A stretch of DNA of 64,000 nt from Enterobacter vonholyi (lineage in GTDB: Bacteria > Pseudomonadota > Gammaproteobacteria > Enterobacterales > Enterobacteriaceae). Numbering within the stretch: position 1 is the stretch's first letter; every line of letters begins with the position of its first letter. The translations under genes and the position numbers were made by a program. A model generated the notes under the pieces. The model ran no database searches, was not told the origin of the DNA, and was given only the letters and a program-made list of their open reading frames with translations. Location of the stretch: positions 33,537-97,536 of the forward strand of contig NZ_VTUC01000012.1 in assembly GCF_008364555.1 (NCBI RefSeq), written 5' to 3'. Shown piece by piece: positions 36,401 to 43,077 of this stretch.

Positions 36401-37487
36401 ACTGCCCGGTCTGCGGCATCATAGCCGAGAGCCAGGCCAGCGCGCCGGAACCGATGTTCTGCAAACCGCCCACCAGCGCGCCCGCCGTGCCTGCGAGGAA
36501 CGGGAACGGCTCCATCGCGCCGCTGGTGGCGAGCGGGAACAGCATCCCCGCGCCGAAGAAGAACAGCGCTGCCGGGATGAGCAGCGTCCAGACGGTCATC
36601 ACGCCAAACAGCCCTGGGATCCACATCATCAGACCCGCCAGCAGGCAGCTGATCACCGACTGCCACATCAGGGTGGAGAAGCGCTTGTTCTGACGCCCGG
36701 CAAACCACGCGCCGAAGAACGCCGCCGGGATTGGCAGAATAAACAGAATGCTCACCACCATGCTGCTCAGGCCCAGCCCCGCGCCCAGCAGCACGCCGGA
36801 GCAGGCTTCAAACACCGCGATGCCCGCCAGGCCGCCGATCAGCATCAGCAGGTAGCAGGTGAACGCGCCGTTGCCGAACAGCGTTTTATAGCTGGCGATA
36901 AGCTTCGTGCGCGGCGCGTCCTGCGGCCGCGTTTCCGGCATCCAGCGCGCCATGCTGAAGGTAACAATCATGCAGAGCACCAGCAGGAAGGCGTAGCAGG
37001 CGCGCCAGGACCACATAGTGTCCAGCAGGCCGCCAATCAGCGGGGCCAGCAGCGGGCTGACCAGAATCCCCATATTCAACAGACTGTTAGCATGACGGAG
37101 CTGGGTACCCTGATACATATCGCGCGGTAAGGTTCGCGCCATCACCCCGCCAACGCCGGTTCCGACGCCCTGTAGAGCGCTGGCGGCAATCAGTACGGTC
37201 AGGCTGTGGGTGGTCATCGCAATCACGGTCGCCACCATGAAAATGCACATACCGACTAAAATCACCGGACGGCGTCCGATACGGTCGGAGAGCGGTCCAT
37301 AGAACAGCTGCGAAACGCCATAGGTCAGCAGGTAGGCTGCCATCACGCTTTGTACCGAGCCCTCGCGGACGTTTAATTCCTTTGCCATGTCGGCAATCGC
37401 CGGAATGTAGATGGTTTGCGCCATCTGACCGACGGCCACCAGTAACACCAGCATCAACAATAAGTTAACGTTCCGTTGCTTTTTCAT
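36303..37487 (-). CDS. emrD: MFS multidrug transporter EmrD
   Basis: A 394-aa DHA1 drug/proton antiporter, equal in length to E. coli EmrD, with 12 spans. Motif A is FYGPLSDRIGRRPVIL. The open frame runs 81 codons upstream, but MKKQRNVNLLLMLVLL at 37487 is the E. coli start. The E. coli protein exports uncouplers and detergents and has a crystal structure. Its last 98 bp overlap the convergent GH5-like ORF. Confidence 0.95.
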   Translation of the reverse strand: MKKQRNVNLLLMLVLLVAVGQMAQTIYIPAIADMAKELNVREGSVQSVMAAYLLTYGVSQLFYGPLSDRIGRRPVILVGMCIFMVATVIAMTTHSLTVLIAASALQGVGTGVGGVMARTLPRDMYQGTQLRHANSLLNMGILVSPLLAPLIGGLLDTMWSWRACYAFLLVLCMIVTFSMARWMPETRPQDAPRTKLIASYKTLFGNGAFTCYLLMLIGGLAGIAVFEACSGVLLGAGLGLSSMVVSILFILPIPAAFFGAWFAGRQNKRFSTLMWQSVISCLLAGLMMWIPGLFGVMTVWTLLIPAALFFFGAGMLFPLATSGAMEPFPFLAGTAGALVGGLQNIGSGALAWLSAMMPQTGQSSLGLLMTLMGLLILLCWLPLASRVPHHEQPV

Positions 37488-37662
37488 GTCGCTGAATACT
37501 TTTGCCAAAAGAGAGAAATGAAGAATAAGTGACTGCGAATTCCCATAAATGCGCGAGGAATCTACCACAGAGAGATGACAAATTAAGCATTGTCGTGGTG
37601 AATGAAAAAAACGTGAAAGGCAGGATTTGTAAACAAGAACGGCAACTAATGTTGCCAGTGAT

Positions 37663-38496
37663 TTACGCCAGACGTAGCAAAATGGCGCCGCCGGCGATAC
37701 CCAGCGCCGCCGCGATGCGCAGGCCCGCAACCTTCTCTTTTAAAAGGACAAACGCGATTAGCGCGCCGAAGAGTATGGAAGTTTCACGCAGCGCCGCAAC
37801 TACCGCCAGCGGCGCCTGCGTCATCGCCCACAGCGCCAGACCGTAAGAGCCCATGGTGCCAACCCCGCCGAGCAGCCCCTTTTTCCAGTGCAGGCGCAGG
37901 TAGCCGGACGCCTGGCGCCGACGCGCCACCATCGCCCAGCCGAGCAGGCAGAAGCCGTTCATAAAGAAGGTCCATAGCGTATAGCCCAGCGCGGTGTCCG
38001 ACAGCCGCACGCCGGTGCCGTCCACAAGCGTATACCCGGCAATAAAGCAGGCATTCAGCAGCGCCAGCCAGATCCCTTTGCGTGACTGCATGCGCCCGTT
38101 CATCGCCATCGCCAGAATCGACAGGCAGATCACCCCAATGCCGGACCAGGCGAGCCAGGATAGACGATCGCCGAGCGCCAGCACGCTGATCAGCGCCACC
38201 AGCAGCGGGGCGGTGCCGCGCATCAGCGGATAGGTCTGGCTCATATCGGAAACCTGATAGGTCTTCGCGACCAGCACGGTGTACACCACCTGTAAGGCGC
38301 AGGAGACTAACAAAAACGGCCAGCTTGCAGCAGAAGGCTGTGGGGAAAACGGCAGTAAGACCAGAGCGATAACCGTGGCGGATCCGCTGACGCTTATTGC
38401 GGAATAGAGCTTGTCCGTTCCGGCCTTAACGATGGCGTTCCAGCTGGCATGCAGCAGCGCGGCGAAGAGCAAAATGCAGAATACGGTGATGGTCAT
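37663..38496 (-). CDS. EamA/DMT-superfamily transporter
   Basis: A 277-aa protein with ten predicted spans made of two EamA repeats of five (for example YPLMRGTAPLLVALISVLAL and AALRETSILFGALIAFVLLKEK). Such proteins export or exchange small metabolites. No specific orthologue was recognised. It has the same orientation as emrD but a 175-bp gap separates them, so it is probably a separate unit. It is not present at this site in E. coli K-12 as far as recalled. Confidence 0.85.
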   Translation of the reverse strand: MTITVFCILLFAALLHASWNAIVKAGTDKLYSAISVSGSATVIALVLLPFSPQPSAASWPFLLVSCALQVVYTVLVAKTYQVSDMSQTYPLMRGTAPLLVALISVLALGDRLSWLAWSGIGVICLSILAMAMNGRMQSRKGIWLALLNACFIAGYTLVDGTGVRLSDTALGYTLWTFFMNGFCLLGWAMVARRRQASGYLRLHWKKGLLGGVGTMGSYGLALWAMTQAPLAVVAALRETSILFGALIAFVLLKEKVAGLRIAAALGIAGGAILLRLA

Positions 38497-38558
38497 GGCG
38501 TATCGGGTGGTGAATTGTCACTCAACTGTAACATTCACGCCCTGAAGCTGCCAGCCGC

Positions 38559-39005
38559 TTACACCGCACAAAAAAGGCGGTGCGTCACCCGCGGTTCGTC
38601 CGAGACCAGCGTAAATCCTGCCTGGCGATAAAACCCGTAGGCAGCGTCCGGCGCATGGGTATTGAGGAAATCAAACCAGATGCTGGCATCGGCCATCACC
38701 ACGGTCAAAAGCTGCTTGCCAATTCCCAGCCCGCGGCACTTTTCGCTGACGTAGAGATGGCGAATACGTCCGGCGCGCGGCTGCTGGCTGAACGGATCGC
38801 GATTCAGACCGCACACGCCGACCAGCTTGCCGTTGAGAAACGCGCCTAACAGCTTTTCGCCCGGCGCGTTAAAGCGGTTCTCACCCCGCTGCCAGCTCTC
38901 TTCGAGCCTGCGCAGCATATTGAAATTCAGTGCAATACTTTCCGCCTTCAGGGCGATATACCCCGGCTCGTCTGGCGTGACAGGCTCAATTAACAGACGC
39001 GACAT
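38559..39005 (-). CDS. GNAT-family N-acetyltransferase
   Basis: A 148-aa GNAT enzyme. The acetyl-CoA pyrophosphate loop (motif A) reads RHLYVSEKCRGLGIGKQLL, with the conserved (R/Q)xxGxG/A. Motif B is near FYRQAGF. The acceptor substrate is unknown. It lies 62 bp upstream of the EamA transporter on the same strand and may share its transcript. The tisB terminator is just upstream of its start. Confidence 0.85.
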   Translation of the reverse strand: MSRLLIEPVTPDEPGYIALKAESIALNFNMLRRLEESWQRGENRFNAPGEKLLGAFLNGKLVGVCGLNRDPFSQQPRAGRIRHLYVSEKCRGLGIGKQLLTVVMADASIWFDFLNTHAPDAAYGFYRQAGFTLVSDEPRVTHRLFCAV

Positions 39006-39020
39006 AGCATTCCCTCGTTA

Positions 39021-39048
39021 TTAAAGAGGGGCGGTTGCCCGCCCCTCT
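39021..39048 (-). terminator. Terminator of the tisB transcript
   Basis: AGAGGGGCGG-TTGC-CCGCCCCTCT is a perfect 10-bp stem; read on the minus strand it is followed by TTTAATAA. It lies 21 nt beyond the tisB stop. Confidence 0.8.
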
Positions 39049-39069
39049 CAGGTGCGACTTGAACCTGAA

Positions 39070-39159
39070 TTACCGAACGAATTTCAGGACAGCATCAAGC
39101 AGTTGCAGTACTGCAACAATGAGTTTGAGGATAAGTATCACCATATCCACTACGCTCAT
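39070..39159 (-). CDS. tisB: SOS-induced membrane toxin TisB
   Basis: A 29-codon ORF, ATG at 39157-39159 on the minus strand and TAA at 39070-39072. The peptide begins MSVVDMV and contains ILILKLIVAVLQLLDAVLK, differing from E. coli TisB (from memory) at only a few conservative positions. TisB is a hydrophobic peptide that inserts into the inner membrane, collapses the proton motive force and promotes persister formation after DNA damage. The ribosome site AAAAGGAG is 6 nt upstream but is locked in a hairpin. A LexA box, an IstR pairing site and a divergent istR gene complete the locus. It lies between emrD and ilvB as in E. coli, which makes the assignment very firm. Confidence 0.96.
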   Translation of the reverse strand: MSVVDMVILILKLIVAVLQLLDAVLKFVR

Positions 39160-39165
39160 ACGCGT

Positions 39166-39185
39166 CTCCTTTTGGTTAAAAGGAG
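39166..39185 (-). promoter_or_regulatory. Hairpin hiding the tisB ribosome-binding site
   Basis: CTCCTTTT and AAAAGGAG form a perfect 8-bp stem with a 4-nt loop. In the tisB mRNA the 3' arm is the Shine-Dalgarno sequence, so initiation should need an upstream standby site, as described for E. coli tisB. Confidence 0.8.
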
Positions 39186-39230
39186 CACGATGCTGGCGTA
39201 CCTTTCCGCCGCCTGTTGCCAGCACCTGGA

Positions 39231-39248
39231 TTGACGTAACACAGTGTG
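39231..39248 (-). promoter_or_regulatory. IstR-1 pairing site in the tisB leader
   Basis: TTGACGTAACACAGTGTG on the plus strand is an exact 18-nt copy of the 5' part of istR (39477-39494). The tisB mRNA, read from the minus strand, is therefore perfectly complementary to IstR here, about 72-89 nt before the tisB start. Confidence 0.93.
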
Positions 39249-39348
39249 CTCACTTCAGGGGTTAAGGCACTGACGGCACCACCCGTTTCAGCCAGGACTT
39301 CGTTGCGCCGGTATAACTGCGGCCCCCTCGCTCACTGCGAACACCCTC

Positions 39349-39378
39349 AGTATAGATAAATACTGTATGTATGAACAG
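39349..39378 (-). promoter_or_regulatory. LexA box and promoter of tisB
   Basis: TACTGTATGTATGAACAGTA (39361-39380) holds a perfect SOS box CTGT-N8-ACAG (39363-39378). On the minus strand a -10 TATACT lies at 39349-39354, so LexA would cover the -35 and spacer. The predicted tisB transcript starts near 39342. Confidence 0.92.
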
Positions 39379-39440
39379 TATTTTTTGGACAAAATCAGGA
39401 AGGTGATCCATACTCAAAAACGTCAAAATCCGTGCCGGAA

Positions 39441-39469
39441 TTGCGCGTTCGTCTTCGATCGCGTATACT
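39441..39469 (+). promoter_or_regulatory. istR-1 promoter
   Basis: TTGCGC (39441-39446) and TATACT (39464-39469) are 17 bp apart and would start RNA near 39476. No LexA box overlaps it, consistent with constitutive IstR-1. Confidence 0.85.
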
Positions 39470-39475
39470 TTTTGC

Positions 39476-39551
39476 GTTGACGTAACACAGTGTGTTCTGC
39501 GGCAACCAACCGCAAAACCCTGATAAAAACCTCGCTCCGGCGGGGTTTTTT
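39476..39551 (+). ncRNA. istR: Antitoxin small RNA IstR-1
   Basis: A roughly 76-nt RNA (75 nt in E. coli) starting GTTGACGTAACACAGTGTG. It ends in the terminator AAACCTCGC-TCCG-GCGGGGTTT plus T-tract (39527-39551). Nucleotides 2-19 are perfectly complementary to the tisB leader, so it blocks the ribosome standby site and triggers RNase III cleavage. A longer LexA-controlled form (IstR-2) could start near 39421 from TTGGAC-N18-CATACT just beyond the LexA box. The terminator stem is flanked by T/A tracts on both sides and also ends the convergent effector gene 9 bp away. Confidence 0.93.
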
Positions 39552-39559
39552 GTTTTCTG

Positions 39560-41968
39560 TCAGTCTGAATAATTCATATTTTCAACGTAAGACCGTATTG
39601 CGGCTCTCTTTTGTTCAAAGGCCATTTCCTCCGTTTTTTGACACTCTGCCAGGGCTGCGGCAGGGTAGTGAACGCAGGGTATTTGCCGGGTTTTATCCTG
39701 CAGTACCCCCAGCGGATATCCCGTGCTGGCATCAAGGACAGAAATGTGTTGTTCGACGGGGGCAGATGGCCCCTGCCCGATATTTTGCAATTCAATAAGA
39801 AACTGGACCTCGTGCGTTGAGATGGGGTAACCCAGACCCGCAACATAGCCCAGCATGGAGAGTGGCTTAACCTGTTTACTCGTCGCTTCGCCGAAATAGA
39901 TCATACGGTAGATAAAATAACTGCCCCAGGGTTCGCGCGAGCCCAACGCGCTGTGCATAAACCAGGCGCGGGAATCATGGATTTGATCATCAAAAAGCGC
40001 TCTTGTTAGTCCTGAGGGTTCATTGGCATTGCTCTGTTCCCCTTGTGGTGGAAACAGTGTTTCCAGGTGTTGTTTCCCTGCCTCTTTGATCTTTTTAAAC
40101 TCAACAGGAATGTCATCCTGGTTAAAGGCAAAAACAAAACCTTTGAAGTAATCGAGTACGGCGTAGGTTGTGCTTTTTGCCTGAGTACGAGAAACGTCCT
40201 GATAGTCCTCTTTGAACTCGAATGCGGCCTGTAAAAGCTGTGTTTGTCCGAGCAAGGCATCAAAGTCTTTAGAGCCTGTCTTAAGCATCACAAACTGACC
40301 CTGCGGGTGGCTACCGAGCTGTTTAATTCGCTCTCTTTCTGCATCTTTTTGTAATTTTTCGCGTTCTCTTTCCCGTTCCGCCCTTTTACCAGGATCGTTA
40401 TCCTGATTTTGATTATTGGCTGCGGCGTCGTGATAAAAGCGCTGGCTCCGGAATGTTTCCTGGGCGTAGCGATTGATGCGCCAGGCGGTTATCCAGCCGA
40501 TTTGGTTTTCAAGCGCTTCGATGATATTGACTCGAGCGCGAACGGGGGAGTAGAGGGTTGCCTGTTCATCGGGAACGCCACTTTCGGAAGGAGGTAAATC
40601 AAGAGTGAGCTGGCGCCAGGCGTTGAAGCGTTGGATTAGTAAGGGGTCAGTACTAAATTCGTCAACCAGGGCTTCTGGCATAATTCTCCATAAATCTTTT
40701 TGTAAATCTTCAGGGAGCGACTCTTTTTGGACTTTTAATGGGGCACCTGAAGTAAAGGCTGCTGCGTATATGTCGTTTAAACAAAGCTGTGATAATAAGA
40801 AATCATCGACATTAGCATTTGCTTTCCCCTGATCGCCTGGTGGGTACCCGCCCCCAATATCAGAGTGCATGCCAGGATAAACCACCTCTACGGCATATTC
40901 AGGATATCGCCCGTCAGCACGACAGATTGAATCGAGTGGGAAGCACAACCGCTGATCGTGAGCCGAAACCAGATGCACGCAGCGCTTAATCAGCGCATTG
41001 TCCGGCAATTCCATCGTTCCGTCGGCCCAGCCCATATGACCTTCCGCTACCGGGGCAATATGGGCAATCCCTACGGAAGCGACCGTATCCAGCAAACCTA
41101 AAAATTCAATGCTAATCGGAATTTCACCCTGTTTTGTCGCCAGGTAAAAAGGTTGTAAGGCCCCTGCTCGGGAAGGCGAAAGCAGGGCGTTAAGCCAGTT
41201 AACAAAGGCCCGGGCCGAGGCCGCTCCGCGCGAGAAACCGTAAACATAGAGCTTGATTCCCAGCAGCTTAGAGGTGCCTGGCGTTGGCTGCGTTAACGCG
41301 GTCTCCAGCGTTTTACCCAACCCGTTTAACAGCCGGAAAAGCTCTCTGTGGCGGAGGTATTCTCCGTGAACGTTGGAGTGTGAGTAGTTGGTGGCCATAG
41401 CCTGAATGGAGTGCCAGTTTTCCTCATCGCTCAGCTTGCCAAGCCCAAGCGTACGTCGCAGAGCGTCTACCAGCCGAAGCAGACCCCAGTTGATGCGCTC
41501 CTCGCCGTAAGCTGCGTATTTCAGGCCTGCATCACTGAAGTCGAGATCCAGCACCTCCGGAAAAGGCGTCCCCACGCCGGGAATATAGTATTTGTAATAC
41601 TGGTTGCGCGCGACGCCTTCCTGATCGACCAGCTCTGCGTTATGCGCGCCGGTTCCCCCTGCATAGCCTTGTCCTATGGTGGAACGGAACAGGCGAGCGA
41701 TATTGGTCGGATGAGGCGGGGTCGATTCATAGAGGTCATGATTCATGTTGTTGCCCGTACCGTCAAAGAAAAGGCTGATATGGAGCGTTTTACAGCAGGG
41801 AGGCAAGACGCGTCGGTTGGCAGCCGTGCAAAGCTGGTTGTGGTATTGCGTTTCCAGACTGCCTTGTTCCCTGCAGTTTTGCCCAAAGTGAGATCTAGTA
41901 CTAGGTAATCTACCTCTTTCCGGAAACTCAGGAGGGTACCAGACATTATCAGGGTTCAGTTTGGACAT
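39560..41968 (-). CDS. Type VI secretion lipase effector, Tle1-like (DUF2235)
   Basis: An 802-aa protein with no signal peptide. The DUF2235 alpha/beta-hydrolase region spans about residues 58-400: FFDGTGNN (67-74), the nucleophile elbow GFSRG with Ser246, Asp294 in LLDTV and His368 in GMHSDIGGGY. These match the catalytic triad of Tle1 phospholipases, which are delivered by T6SS into the periplasm of rivals and hydrolyse membrane phospholipids. Residues about 528-550 are a charged Arg/Glu-rich helix. The C-terminal ~250 residues show no known domain. It overlaps the upstream immunity gene by 13 bp. No vgrG, hcp or PAAR gene is in the window, so it is an orphan cargo gene. GC looks lower than in the neighbours. 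Confidence 0.82.
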   Translation of the reverse strand: MSKLNPDNVWYPPEFPERGRLPSTRSHFGQNCREQGSLETQYHNQLCTAANRRVLPPCCKTLHISLFFDGTGNNMNHDLYESTPPHPTNIARLFRSTIGQGYAGGTGAHNAELVDQEGVARNQYYKYYIPGVGTPFPEVLDLDFSDAGLKYAAYGEERINWGLLRLVDALRRTLGLGKLSDEENWHSIQAMATNYSHSNVHGEYLRHRELFRLLNGLGKTLETALTQPTPGTSKLLGIKLYVYGFSRGAASARAFVNWLNALLSPSRAGALQPFYLATKQGEIPISIEFLGLLDTVASVGIAHIAPVAEGHMGWADGTMELPDNALIKRCVHLVSAHDQRLCFPLDSICRADGRYPEYAVEVVYPGMHSDIGGGYPPGDQGKANANVDDFLLSQLCLNDIYAAAFTSGAPLKVQKESLPEDLQKDLWRIMPEALVDEFSTDPLLIQRFNAWRQLTLDLPPSESGVPDEQATLYSPVRARVNIIEALENQIGWITAWRINRYAQETFRSQRFYHDAAANNQNQDNDPGKRAEREREREKLQKDAERERIKQLGSHPQGQFVMLKTGSKDFDALLGQTQLLQAAFEFKEDYQDVSRTQAKSTTYAVLDYFKGFVFAFNQDDIPVEFKKIKEAGKQHLETLFPPQGEQSNANEPSGLTRALFDDQIHDSRAWFMHSALGSREPWGSYFIYRMIYFGEATSKQVKPLSMLGYVAGLGYPISTHEVQFLIELQNIGQGPSAPVEQHISVLDASTGYPLGVLQDKTRQIPCVHYPAAALAECQKTEEMAFEQKRAAIRSYVENMNYSD

Positions 41969-42552
41969 ACTTTGGGCTTCTCCATATGCACGGGGTCTTT
42001 GACGGGATAATCAGGGCTGCCGTAGTCGGCACAGCTGGTGGTGACCTTCACCTGGTCACAGGGCAGGAAGTGAACGGTAATACCGCAGGTTTTCTGGCCG
42101 GTGTAATCGGGGACCGGAACGCTTTGAGTATGTTTTTTATTAAACCCTTTGATTATTGCTCGCCACTCACGGCGTTTATCTGCATATTCCTGCCATGCCT
42201 TGTAACGCTCATCCCGGTTCATCCCGGTGGTATCTGGTTCATCAGGCTGCGGGATCTCAGGCACATCGCTGGCAAACGCGACGCCCGTTTCCCAGTCAAC
42301 CTGCACCGTCATTCCGGGCGTCCACGGCCCGCTCACGCCAAAGCAGCATCCTCCACCTCCACCCGAATACGGGCCGATAATATCGAGGCCGGACTGCCCG
42401 TTAACGCTGAAGCGGTTGATGGCCCAGCTGGTGTGGTTAATGGCTTCAATGGTTCCGCCTCCGCCGGGCGGGGCTGGTTCCGTTTTTACGGGCTGGTCGC
42501 ATCCCGCCAGTAAAAGCAAAGCCGCGAAAAGCATTGTGTTAAACTTATTCAT
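41956..42552 (-). CDS. Immunity lipoprotein for the Tle1-like effector (DUF3304-like)
   Basis: A 198-aa lipoprotein: the lipobox LAGC gives Cys18, and Asp at +2 predicts retention on the inner membrane facing the periplasm. A Gly/Pro-rich linker (PPGGGG) and a GGGGGCC stretch are notable. Pairs of cysteines suggest disulfides. Small DUF3304-type lipoproteins commonly flank DUF2235 effectors and neutralise them in the periplasm. It starts behind AAGGAAG and overlaps the effector by 13 bp, so immunity is made first. The DUF name is recalled, not searched. Confidence 0.78.
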   Translation of the reverse strand: MNKFNTMLFAALLLLAGCDQPVKTEPAPPGGGGTIEAINHTSWAINRFSVNGQSGLDIIGPYSGGGGGCCFGVSGPWTPGMTVQVDWETGVAFASDVPEIPQPDEPDTTGMNRDERYKAWQEYADKRREWRAIIKGFNKKHTQSVPVPDYTGQKTCGITVHFLPCDQVKVTTSCADYGSPDYPVKDPVHMEKPKVCPN

Positions 42553-42764
42553 GTTGTCTTCCTTAACACCTGCCTTTATCCCTCGGCACGCTCTAGTATT
42601 TTTGTAGTTGTTCTTAGGTTCGAAAAATCATAACCACATAAAGCCTGCGACAATACCCTCGAGCCGCTATTTTCAGATTTTCATAAGAAATTAATATGTG
42701 ACTGAACCTAATAGTGTTTAGGGCAAATTTGAGAGGTGAAAACGGAGAGCAAACCCAACAAACG

Positions 42765-42841
42765 AAACGTGATCCCTGACGCATTTTTGCGCAGATGAAA
42801 ATTTTTCCATTGTCACGCCCGAAAACCTGTGTTTGTATAAA
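42765..42841 (+). promoter_or_regulatory. ilvB promoter region with CRP-like site
   Basis: In the 320-bp gap between the immunity gene and ivbL, a CRP-like dyad (42765-42786; GTGATC...GACGCA core) lies about 72 bp upstream of the predicted start. The -10 is TATAAA at 42836-42841; the -35 is weak (TTGTCA, 42810-42815, with a long spacer), fitting a CRP-dependent promoter. A possible divergent promoter for the immunity gene (minus strand TTGTCG 42648-42653, TATGAT 42627-42632) has a short 15-bp spacer. Confidence 0.6.
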
Positions 42842-42872
42842 TTCAATCAATGAATCCAAACACAGGTCCCCA

Positions 42873-42971
42873 ATGACTTCATCCATCTTCACTTCGACCC
42901 TACTAAAAACTGCGCAACCAGCCGCAGTGGTCGTCGTGCGTGTGGTGGTGGTCGTCGGCAATGCGCCGTAG
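42873..42971 (+). CDS. ivbL: ilvBN operon leader peptide IvbL
   Basis: A 32-codon leader peptide starting MTSSIFTSTLLKTAQP and ending in AAVVVVRVVVVVGNAP, the same length and C-terminus as E. coli IvbL. Nine valine codons in ten positions, preceded by two CTA leucine codons, sense charged Val-tRNA and Leu-tRNA. Ribosome stalling there prevents the downstream attenuator. It was not found as a longer ORF and was read directly from the sequence. Confidence 0.97.
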   Translation: MTSSIFTSTLLKTAQPAAVVVVRVVVVVGNAP

Positions 42972-42996
42972 GGACTGGATCAACACACGAATCCAA

Positions 42997-43028
42997 AACC
43001 CCGCCGGCGCAAACCGGGCGGGGTTTTT
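42997..43028 (+). terminator. ilvBN transcription attenuator
   Basis: AACCCCGCC and GGCGGGGTT pair around a GC-rich loop and are followed by TTTTT. It lies 25 nt after the ivbL stop and 50 nt before ilvB. Confidence 0.9.
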
Positions 43029-43077
43029 CGTTTAGGACCCTCCCCGGAAAGTCGGCCCAGAAGAAAAGGACTGGAGC

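Noticed and set aside
39035..39265. Plus-strand 76-codon frame across tisB
   Set aside because: It is antisense to tisB and its regulatory leader; the peptide has no similarity or start signals.
39477..39494. 18-nt direct repeat (39231 and 39477) as insertion-site duplications
   Set aside because: The copies are the IstR sequence and its target complement in the tisB leader, not target-site duplications.
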